DNA of 64,000 nt from Carnegiea gigantea (lineage: Eukaryota > Streptophyta > Magnoliopsida > Caryophyllales > Cactaceae): positions 565,001-629,000 of the forward strand of contig JAKOGI010000367.1 in NCBI GenBank assembly GCA_029747015.1, written 5' to 3'. The first letter of the stretch is position 1, and each line of letters begins with the position of its first letter. Under the pieces are notes generated by a model that saw only the letters and a list, made by a program, of their open reading frames with translations, searched no databases and had not been told where the DNA came from. A program made the translations under genes and the position numbers. Shown here one piece after another: positions 49,101 through 59,594 of the stretch.

Positions 49101-52100
49101 CTTTGAGATGCATAATCGAGTAGCTTTAAAGAGAAAACCCTCCTGTAACAAGAAATCCCCTTCAGGCCGTTTTTGACACTCCAAAAACAACGACCTAAAG
49201 TCTTCATCATCTTGGTATAAAGCCTTTAGATGCTCGAACCCCAGGACACAAGCATCTAACTGGAATAATAATAGATAACGCCGAGATAATGCATCGGCGC
49301 CCTGGTTCAGCTTCCCAGACTTATGCTTGATAGTGAAGTGAAAGGACTGGAGATACTCCACCCATTTGGCGTGGCGAGAGTTCAATTTATGCTGGCCCTG
49401 AATATACTTCAAAGCTTCATGATCTGAATGTAAAATGAACTCAGTAGCAATTAGGTAATGACTCCAGTGCTCCAAGCTACGAACGATAGCATAGAACTCC
49501 TTATCGTAAGTTGAATATTTCCTCCTGGTATCACATAATTTCTCACTAAAGAAGGCAAGTGGTCGACCTTCTTGAGTAAGAATCCCTCCAATACCAACAC
49601 CAGAAGCATCACACTCAACCTCAAAAACTTTATCAAAACAGGGTAATGCTAAGACAGGTGCCTGAGTCAACTTTTCTTTCACTTCTTCAAAGGCGGCTTG
49701 GGCTTTAGGATTCCATGAGAATGAAGAACCCTTAAGCACCTCAGTCATAGGAGATAAGATGGTACTGAAGTTACGAATAAATCTCCTATAGAACGAGGCC
49801 AAACCATGAAAGCTACGAACATCATGAATACTTTTAGGGACAGGCCACGTCCGAACGGCCTCTATTTTGCTTTCATCAACCTTAATCCCACTTTCAGAAA
49901 CAATATATCCTAAGAAGGTAACTTCACTGGTGAAGAAGGTACATTTCTTAAGATTCCCAAATAACTTTTCTTTTTCAAGAACGAGCATCACCTGAGTAAG
50001 ATGTTCTTGATGCTCATGCTCGTCTTTACTAAACACCAATATGTCATCAAAGTATACGACCACAAATTTTCCAATAAATGGTCGAAATACTTGATTCATC
50101 AACCTCATAAACGTACTAGGGGCATTTGACAAACCAAAGGGCATGACCAACCACTCGTATAACCCTCCCTTGGTTTTAAAGGCTGTCTTCCACTCGTCTC
50201 CTTCCCTAATACGGATCTGGTAATATCCACTTCTCAAATCAATCTTGCTAAACACCTTCGAACCATGTAACTCATCTAACATATCTTCAAACCTAGGCAT
50301 GGGATACCTATACTTGATAGTGATTTTGTTTATGGCTCGACTATCGACACACATCCTCATACCACCATCTTTCTTTGGTACCAAAAGAGCCGGAACCGCA
50401 CAAGGACTTAATGACTCCCGAACCAATCCCTTAGACATAAGCTCTTCAACCTGACGTTGAATTTCTTGGGTATCTTTCGGATTAGCTCTGTAGGCTGGCT
50501 TATTTGGTAACACTGGCCCAGGTATAAGGTCAATATGATGTTGGATGTCACGTTCGGGAGGCAAACCCGTGGGGATTTCATCGGGAAATAGGTGACCAAA
50601 CTGACTTAATATGATCTTGGCTATAGGATGGGATGGTAGGGGTGTTTCAGGCTCAGTTTGCACTTTTAAGATCCATTCTTTCAAGGCTTTAAACTCATGT
50701 TGAGAAGCCTTTAGGACTGGTTCTCCAAGTGACAACAATAGGTCGGATTGATTTGGGTTTTTTTGTGGTTTCTTTTTGTGGAGTTCAGATGGGGCTAATG
50801 GAGTAAGGGTGATTTTTTTGCCATCTTTTGAAAAGGAATATGTGTTTAGGAAACCATTATGCATAACCTTTCGGTCATACATCCAGGGGCGTCCTAACAG
50901 AATATGGCAGGCATCCATGGGGACAACATCACACCAAACCTCATCTTGGTAATTCTTACCAAGAGTTAATGAAATCAAGCATCGAGAGTTAACTTGAATC
51001 CCTTTACTCTGGTTCAACCACTGAATATTGTATGGGTGTGGATGAGCCATAGTTTCTAATTTCAATTTCTCGATCACCTCCAAAGAAACTACGTTGGCAC
51101 AACTTCCTCCATCGATAATCACTGAACAAATTTTGCCTTGGATGGTACAACGTGAATGAAAGATATTTTCACGTTGCTCATCCTTAGCTGATTTTTGAAC
51201 ACTCATCACCCTCCTGATTACAAGCATCTCTCCCTCATCTGCTTGCTCCACAAACTCTTCAGTTTCACTTTCCAGATCTTGCACATCTTCTCCCTCTTCT
51301 TTTTCCTCTCTTTTTTCCTCCACATACTCATCCTTTTTTGACTCCCACTCAGCTAAAGAAATAATTTTGCGACTTGGACAATCAGATGCGATATGTCCGA
51401 AGCCCTGACACTTATAACACCTCTTTTGGCTAGTTTGGCTTAGATGATTTGGGATCTGCTGGAGCCTTTGTGGAGTTGGGGCTTTTTGTGGAAAGGAAGG
51501 GGAAGGTGGCGTGGGTTTAATGGGTTGAGGCGTGTAGCTCCCCTTGTTAGAGGGTTGCCTATGGCTTGGTGTTGAAGAATATGGCTTGGAAAAATCACAC
51601 ACATAGGTTCTAGATTTTCTCTGCTGCTCCACTTTATGTGCCAGAATACAAACTTCATCGAATGAGGTATAAGCTTGCAAATCAACTATGTTGGCTATTC
51701 TAGGATCAAGCCCTCCGAGATAACGAACAATAGTTTGCTCCTCAGGCTCATGAATGCCGCATTTAATCATCAGTTTTTCGAACTCACGTGTGTATTCTTC
51801 AACATTCATTTTGCCTTGTTGTAAATGGTGAAAGAGTATGTACTGATCTTGAACGTATGTGGAAGGCAGGAAACGTGCTTTCATCTTGGCTTTCATTTTA
51901 TCCCAAGTACTAATTTTACTCTTTCTCTCCCTAGTTCTCTTGGCATTGAGGTTCGTCCACCATAAGAAGGCGTACTTTCTCAATCTAAGAGCAACTAGCT
52001 TCACTTTTTTATCTTCAGGAATTTCCTTGAACTCAAAGACTCTCTCTACAGTCTGTAACCATTCTATAAAGTCATCAGGGTCTAACTTTCCTTCAAACTC

Positions 52101-55100
52101 AGGAATCTCAACTTTGAAATCTCCTAAGTTAGAAGTAGGTTTAGGACCCCTAATAGCCCTCACAAATGGTACTTCTTCTTCTTCTAACTCAAACAAAGCT
52201 CGATTAATATCTTCCTCATTCTCACCGCTCATTCTTCTTGGTCGTTCACTAGGCTCCTCTATTCTGATACCTCCTGATCCTTGCATCTTCTGTTTTTGCT
52301 TCATACTATCACCAAGTTGCTTCTTCAGATATTCATTTTGAGCCCTGAGTTCTTGATTACTCAAGACCAATTCTTGCATTTGATTGGTAATAGCTTCAAG
52401 TTTCTCATCCATTGACATACTAGTACTCATTTTGTGATCGAGGGAAAGAAAGGCTTGAAGTGTGGATTAAGTTTAGAATGAAAAGGCAAGGATTCTTCAC
52501 GTAGCAAAGTGGCACGGTCGTGCTTGTGGACACGGGGTACCCGTGCCAACTTGCTGTCCGTGGAAAAAAGGAAGAGCCGGTTTGAGTGTTTTGGAATGAG
52601 GGATGTGTTTGATGACTTGCTTTGTATTTAGCTTTGGTTCAGAGTATAGGCTGGGGTAACGTGTGGTCCAGGCAAGGATCTGAACTTGCTCTGATACCAA
52701 AAATGATGTAATCCTTAGAAAATCACAAGAATTAGGTGAAGAACACTTATGAAAACAAGAGAAGGGATGTGTGTTTCTCAAGTTTAGATTAAGTGTTTAG
52801 GTTTGTTTGTGATGGAATTAAGTTAACTGATTAGGAATCCACCTAATCCTTAACTTAGGGTCCTTAACTTTGACTAGGAATCCACCTAATCAAAGATTAA
52901 GATTTCCAAGATCACCACCTTAAGTGACCAACTTAAGGATAAGCAAGGAAGGGATGAAAGATTAAGACTTCAAGTCTTAAGCTTAACACAAGTTTTTGTA
53001 TTCAAAGTTGAGTGTTCTCAAAAAGAAGGCTACAAGGCCATTAAATAGGCAAGGATGGCCAGTCATAAGAGGTTTCCTCCCTAGGAGGGTAACCTTCTAT
53101 GCTAAGTAAAATAGCTTACATCCGGTTCTAATATAATCCTAAATAACCGGTGTAATACCTTGACAAACAACTGAATACTAACTTTGCTAGCTAATTAATC
53201 AAGAATATAAGCTTTCCTTTTGCTGAAGGAAGTCCATTTCGGCGCCCACCATAGGGAGAAGGGAAAAATCTGAAGTTAACATGTGTCCTTTGAAGTGGTC
53301 AAATTCAATTTTGCCTTGTGTTCTTCTCCCATTGGTTCACATGCTTCACATTCATTGAACCACCATGGAGTACGTGTGTAGGCTTATGACTGGACCCAAG
53401 ATGTTGTTTTGAGGCTAAGCAAACCCTCTTTGCTAGGTAAAACCAGCCGGCTAAGCAAGGGATATGATTGGACCAAAATAAAGGTCCATTCGTACAGCGA
53501 CACTCAGCTGCTTGTCGTGGTCCAATCAGGGCGATTTTTACCTTGTTAGAAAGCTGCTGAAGACTAGTTTAATCTCCAATTTGAATCATCTCATTTGGAC
53601 TTCTGTAGCTCCCGTGATTAGCAAAACATTAAAGGTATATCACTGCAGGACAAAATCTGGATAGCCCGTGAAGATGCTTGAATTTCGTAGACTAAATGAA
53701 CTCCAATTAACTTGAAACCACTTGGAATTGAAAGCTGAAATCTAGCTCTTGAAGGGCAGCAAAAAAAATTGGACTTTTAAAACATATTTAAGCCTCCATA
53801 ATTAAGTAAACAAAACCGGGCTTAACATCGGATGATATCCCGGGTAAAGCAAAATGATCTTGCCTTACCAAATGACTTTGGATCAAAGATTGGACTAATT
53901 TTCTGGGATCATTTGGGACCTCATGGACTAGATGATTAATCGTGGATGGTCCTCCATCAGGAATGGAATCAGCACTTGAAACCTAGGGGGTTGGGGTTGG
54001 GACTTGATTCCAAAACTGAAGTGTTTGGTGAGGAATTGGAATGGAATCAAAATGGACAGAACCAAGAAAAAAAAGGGAAAAGAGAAGGCATTTCAAGAAC
54101 ACAAACATGCCACAGATTCAAGTTGAAGATGTACAAAACCATATCAGAAAAGTTTGAAAAGAAGCACAAAATCCAGATCTGAAAAAATCAAAATGGAAGA
54201 ATCAAATCATACATCAGAAAAAAAAAAAAGCAAAAACCCGAAATTGAATCAACAGTCAAAAACTCAAAGGTGAAGAAGCAAGTTGCGGTGAAGTTTTTGG
54301 ACATCTTCTGCATCTTCTCCACCTTCATACACTCTTCAATGGTGGTTTCATCTTCTTCAAGCTTGGACCAGAAAAAACAAAAAACAAACTATAACTACAT
54401 AACCAACAAAGATGCAGACGGTGAAAAAATTGATCAAAGGAATGAAGGAATCCAGATCGACCCCAAAAAAAAAAAAAAAAGATCGAATTTTTTTTCCGAA
54501 AAAAATCCAGATTGAAGAAGGTGAAGGACGAAAGGAGAAGAAGCAATAGGGGAAGAAGGCAAGCAATTATCCGGCGGATAGAGGTCGATAAGTTGCCAGA
54601 AAAACTTGGCAAGCGATTTCCGGTGAACGGTGAGCAGCAGCAATAGTGGCAAGTAGAGTAATCCTGGAGAAGAGAGAGATTGTTGTTGCTTGGCTTCTCC
54701 ATGCTTCATGGCAGATCTGAAATGAGAATTTCATTTCATTATTATTTTATTTTATTTTTTAGTCATCTTTTGGGGGTTGAGACTTGAAACTCCTCCATGA
54801 GGAGGGGGTTCAAGTTCCAGGGATCTAGGGAGGGACTTGATACCCCCAGATATCAAGTTCCTTTCCTTAAATTCCTCACCAAACACTAGGGAATGAAACT
54901 TGAAACCTAGGGTTTCAAATCCCCAACCCAATTTTGCTCACCAAACACCCTTTAGTGGTTTGGACAAGTTCAGATCTCTTGTATATTTTGAGGTGAAAAA
55001 ATGGGTCAAAGGTCTTATTTTGGCCTGATTTGTCATGTGAAGATCAACTTGTCAAAGATAAAGTTCCTACTCTTTCTAGGATTCCAAGTTTTAAAAATGC

Positions 55101-58100
55101 AACATGCAACTGCACAACCGGTGTCATGGAATGGTGATCAATACCATTGGAATATAACGTTTTTAAGAAGACCAAATAATGGGGAAGGGGATAGTGTCCT
55201 ATATCTCTTGGCTTTACTTACTAATGCAAAGGTTGCAACTGTGGGGAATGACAAGGTTATTTGACCCTATGATTAAAAAAGGAGCTCACTGTGAAAGAGT
55301 TTCTGCTAAGAGTATTTGATGAACGATAAGTGTAAAGAATGGGCAAAGATATTTAGGAAATTAGAATATTTTGATACTGGAAATCTTTTGTATTTTTTAG
55401 TATTGTCGTAGGTTATTTTTAAGCAAATTTTAAGATAGCTAAAATAAGGATATTCAGTGATATTTTATTAAGATTTAGTTTCCTAATTTATTAGGATAAT
55501 GTTAGGTTATATATTTTTATCTTTTTCTAGATTATATTTTATCATTTAGGTTTCTGATATGCTAATTGGTCTATTGGTTATATAAACCTCTTTATATAAT
55601 TGGAGAAGGCAGATTATGAATGAGAATTGAGTGATTAATATTTCTCTTATGATTCCTGTAAGAATTGCTCTTAGAGCATCCTACACCAACTGTTTACTTT
55701 CGTAGAAATTGCTCTCAGATTATCCTAAATTAATATCTATGAGAGGTCGACTCTTCCCTGGTGGTGCAATATGGAGGTATGGAGGTATAAGGCTCCCAAT
55801 GAAGCATGCTTCCTGATTTCGGCAGCTACCAAAGGAAAGGTTGCCACAGAAGACATGCCAAGAAGAAGAAATTTCAAATTGGCCACTAGATGTCCTATGT
55901 AAGAGGAATTCATTCCATTGACCACCTGCTTGTCCATTATAGGTGGGTCTCCGCACTTTGGCACTTATTGTTCTCCTTATTAGGGGTTAGTTGGGTGCAA
56001 CCTAGGTCTTTCAGAGATGTGCTAGTGGCTTGGACAAAAAGGTTGTAGAAAAGATGCCTTCTACGAATTTGAAAGATGATTCCGCTCACTAAATGGTGGA
56101 GTACTTGGAAGGGGAGGAATCCCTAGATTTTGTGGGGCAAGGCTAGGCCCTATCAAGATCTCAAGCTTTATTTTATGAGAACTTTGTAGAGTTGACTTTA
56201 AGTTCTTGATCATGGTACAACATTTACTTTTTTGGATTTTTTTGATAAGATCATACAGGAAGGCACGAGGGCAAGACGTTCTCATGTGAGTGCTCCATTT
56301 GTCAATAGGTGACCTTCCCTTGGTGTCTCATTAGTGCAAATTGTTTGATCACTCATTACTCGTCACAAAATTGAATGCTTTCACAACTCCTCTAGGGAGC
56401 GAAAAGATTTCAGAACCAAAATATTAATACCTACAACTACTGAATCAAACAAAGGTTCACAAGGTCATAAACTTGTGGAAACTTATCACCTCTTTGATCT
56501 TTCTACCATATTACCGCCTTCCTGTTACTTTGGGGAAAGGGGCAAGTTATCAACTTATCATTAAGTTCTGATACTACATATGTACACACAAGTATACATA
56601 GTAAATGACATGGCCCTTTAAAAGAAAAATGATCTACAAAACTCACCATTCCTTATATCCAGGATCAACGGTGAAACCGTATATGTCAACAATGTCACAC
56701 ATGGAAAGTGCTAGCTCAATAGATTTCATCCCTGTCCCTTTGGCCCCTCTTCGCAACACAATTCCTTGGAACAGGTAAACAGGATTTGCAATACTCTGCC
56801 ACCATAACAAAAGAAATGTAAATCAGATACATGAATGAGGGGCGTACAAAAATAAGGGTAAATCTGTAACTCCAATCAATGGGGTCTGTAACCCAATCTA
56901 GGTGTTTGGGTCAAGGGTGAGTGCTAAGGGATGTGAGAAATACATCAGAATTGATGGGATTTGAAGCCCAGCCTTATTGCTGAGGGCATTAGGGCAAGGG
57001 AAAGGAGCTCCAACACTGAGCTCCCAATTCATTGATTTCCTAATTTTAACACCTGCTATACACTAAACCCCTTGCATCAACAGCAAAGGCATATGACAAG
57101 AGCAACAACAAAATATTGATCAGTCAAAGGGAACACGAGCGGTAAGCCACGGGTTTCATCTTGTCAAGACATCTTTTAGCATAAAAGCTTCTTATCTTTT
57201 TGGCAAGACACCCCCCCCCCAAAAAAATGCCCCTCTCTCTCTCTCTCTCTCACACACACAATTGGAAAAGGAGAGGGCATAAACTAAACAAGTTAGAGAG
57301 TCAACTTCCTACAATAAGGCGTAAAAAAAATTATATATGCATCAGCGGCAGTGCATGCAAACAATCACTGCATAGACAAAAACACATATCAAGTAAGAAC
57401 TTCAATTGAATCTATTACACATTAAGCCTAATGTACTATCACCTTTATCATTTCATTGAAGTCTCTATGAGTCACGCTTTTGATGATAAACACCTCCTCA
57501 GCTGCAAGGAAAAAGAGGGTAGTACACATTATTGAACTCCTCCCAAGTCCCAACCACAATAACTCGCTCCTCTGAAACAAGCAAGCAAAATCTTTTCGGA
57601 AATGTATTTGTTTCTAGTGTTTCTTGTTTTCCTTTTCTTTCTAATAGCAATGAAGGAGTAAATACCCACCATAAAAAGAGAGAGAAAAAAAAGATTGACT
57701 TACGGGCCCCTTCCAGAATCTTGATCATATTGCGGGCAGTACCTCTAACCCCAAGACGAAATGTCCTCTTCATACCAACATATTTTGCATATTTCTGCAT
57801 TATGTCAGGAAATGCAATGAAATAGATAACAAAGAAACAATAACAAGAATAAATATGTCCACGTGGATCCTTCCAAGATAGGTGTCAGGAGTTCAGATGT
57901 ATGCCCTTACCGTTATGCCCTTACCGTTACCCTGACAAGCAAAGAGGTGGTTTCCGGTGAAACAAAAACCATTTTGTCTCTTTTTGTTTTTTGCAGGTAT
58001 TAAAACAATTGAAAACATCTATGAGAGTTTGTCATAACAAAAGCAATTTCAAGACGTGAGTCATTATCATACCCAAATTAAGAAGAGAAAAAGGGCAAGA

Positions 58101-59544
58101 AAAAGGGTAGGCTACTCCCAAATAGCAATGCATGTCAAGAGGAGCTGAATAAGAGCAGCAGAAGATCTTGGTTATTATTTGACGGACAAGGAAGAGTACA
58201 TAGCCATTCAGTGCCCTTCATTCATATGCAAATATGATCTCATAGCAGAAAAGGATAGAGAAGGCATCAGCATCATGATATGCCTCAATATAGCAAAGTC
58301 AGGCATTGTATGTTAGGATCTGGGACTATGTGAGCGTGGAACTTAACATTTCATAGGAAGAAGGAGCAAAAGGCACATCATTTGATTGCCTATGCTTTCA
58401 TTAAACCGTGAATTACCCAGGTAATCAAACTTTTTAAACAAATTCTCAACCTAAAGGAAAGGTGCTTACTGAGGGGGTGTACGTGAAAGCTCTCTTGGTC
58501 ATCTCTTCTGCATTGTACATTTTCATATATAATGTAATGCCAAATTATTGCCTAATCATAAGCAAATGATATATATACTTTCCAGGACAAGAATCAAATT
58601 AAACTACTCATGAAATTCAATTACAGGGAATTCTAAGCATACTTTTGTGAGTAACAGCCTCCCGCAAATACCTAAAATTTGCGTAAATTCCCTTCACAAT
58701 CTTTTTACATGTACAACAAGGATTTTTTTTTTTTAAATAACAAATATCTGATTCATCCAAAAGGCGGATGGAAAAAAAAAATAAGAAAAAAGTAAATTAA
58801 GACACTCAGACAGCCACAAAGCTTATAGTTTTAGAAAGTTGGGCAGTCAGCACTAGCAGCAAATAGAAGCAGAAAAATATCAATGTTAACCTCATTAACA
58901 GGGGCCTCATTGTCCCTTATCACTGCATTATGACTGTCAATCTCCTCTCCAAACTCCGTCAATAAAAGATCTCCAGAATTTCCAACAACAGCACATCTCT
59001 CAAATTGTAGAGGATGAAAAGGGGGTTTTGCTGGTAAAATTGGACTAAGAAGCTCATCACAAAGTGTTTGATTATAGCATTTCTTGGTTCCCCTGATCAA
59101 ATGTTAAAAATGAACGAACCGTTGAATGAACAAAATAAGTTCACAAAAGCAAGCAAATAAGACATGGACAATGTGGAGGAGAAGAAAACAAAGGGGTCCA
59201 GAAACAAATAGGAAACTCAACAAGAAAAATCTCGGAAGTTTTGAATCGTACAATTGGGCTATCCTTTTTGCTGCATAATCAAACCATCCATCTGGACGAA
59301 CATCTAGATACTCTCGTGTCAATACTGTAGTAACATTACGATACTGCAACAGCAACAACGTTATTAAAAATTATTTCGGGATTTTCAAAAGCAAAAAGTT
59401 AGAGCTGTTTAAAAAGAAACTAAGCTGACCTGTTCCCAAAGTAAAATTGCCTCACAAACATCATAATTGTACCCCAAGGGTTCCTTTTTCTTAAACTGCT
59501 CATTGTACTGCATAGGATAATCAATTCAGAATACACTATTACTC

Positions 59545-59594
<50 letters not shown>

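Larger units (their letters stand above)
46740..53959 (-). mobile_element. Young Ty3/gypsy LTR retrotransposon, 7220 bp, apparently intact
   Basis: Both LTRs start TGATGTAATCC and end CCTCCATCA, and the element is flanked by the 5-bp target duplication GGAAT (46735-46739 and 53960-53964). Transcription direction is minus, the same as the SIA1-like host gene. In order are the 5' LTR (53959-52704), a primer site for initiator tRNA-Met, a single 1537-codon gag-pol frame, a polypurine tract and the 3' LTR (47988-46740). By hand count the LTRs differ at about 19 substitutions and 3 short indels (about 98.5% identical), so insertion was recent. It lies inside the MITE within intron 9. Confidence 0.97.
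46708..54951. mobile_element. Tourist-like (PIF/Harbinger) MITE, about 1 kb, split by the Ty3 element
   Basis: The left end GGCCTTGTTTGGTGAG (46708) and the inverted right end CTCACCAAACACCCT (ending 54951) are flanked by TTA on both sides (46705-46707 and 54952-54954), the target site of PIF/Harbinger elements. The inverted similarity continues inward for roughly 100 bases, with an inner copy of GTGTTTGGTGAGGAATT in both arms. Without the Ty3 insert it is about 1.02 kb. The open frames in 54270-54710 look like composition effects, since no transposase domain is seen. Confidence 0.72.
45690..56290 (+). pseudogene. L1-type LINE RT relic in three pieces (45690-46704, 54955-55320, 55736-56290)
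   Basis: Piece 1 has [49 protein letters not shown] (normally RGLRQGDPLSP) and later [16 protein letters not shown] and [13 protein letters not shown] segments. Piece 2 continues with the zf-RVT approach, [20 protein letters not shown] and [16 protein letters not shown]. Piece 3 has zf-RVT itself, [19 protein letters not shown], then [19 protein letters not shown] and a CX..H-like remainder. The order is exactly that of one plant LINE ORF2, so the gaps are insertions: the MITE with the Ty3 element in the first, an LTR-like segment in the second. Stops and frameshifts are numerous. The LINE is 5'-truncated near 45690 and antisense to the host gene. No poly(A) or target duplication is visible. 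Confidence 0.82.
44727..56646 (-). other. Intron 9 of the SIA1-like gene, 11,920 bp, site of nested insertions
   Basis: The donor is GAATG|GTGAGT at 56646 and the acceptor is TTCCTGTAG at 44727; the codon split by it is restored as Trp (TG|G). Inside are a plus-strand LINE relic in three pieces, a Tourist-like MITE, a 7.2-kb Ty3 element and an LTR-like insert. The stretch 44727-45690 shows nothing recognisable. Confidence 0.88.

Noticed and set aside
51859..52341. 160-codon plus-strand open frame
   Set aside because: It is an antisense shadow of the Ty3 gag region.
54270..54710. Open frames on both strands inside the MITE
   Set aside because: Lys-rich on one strand and Phe/Ser-rich on the other, caused by A-rich and CT-rich composition; no PIF transposase motif.
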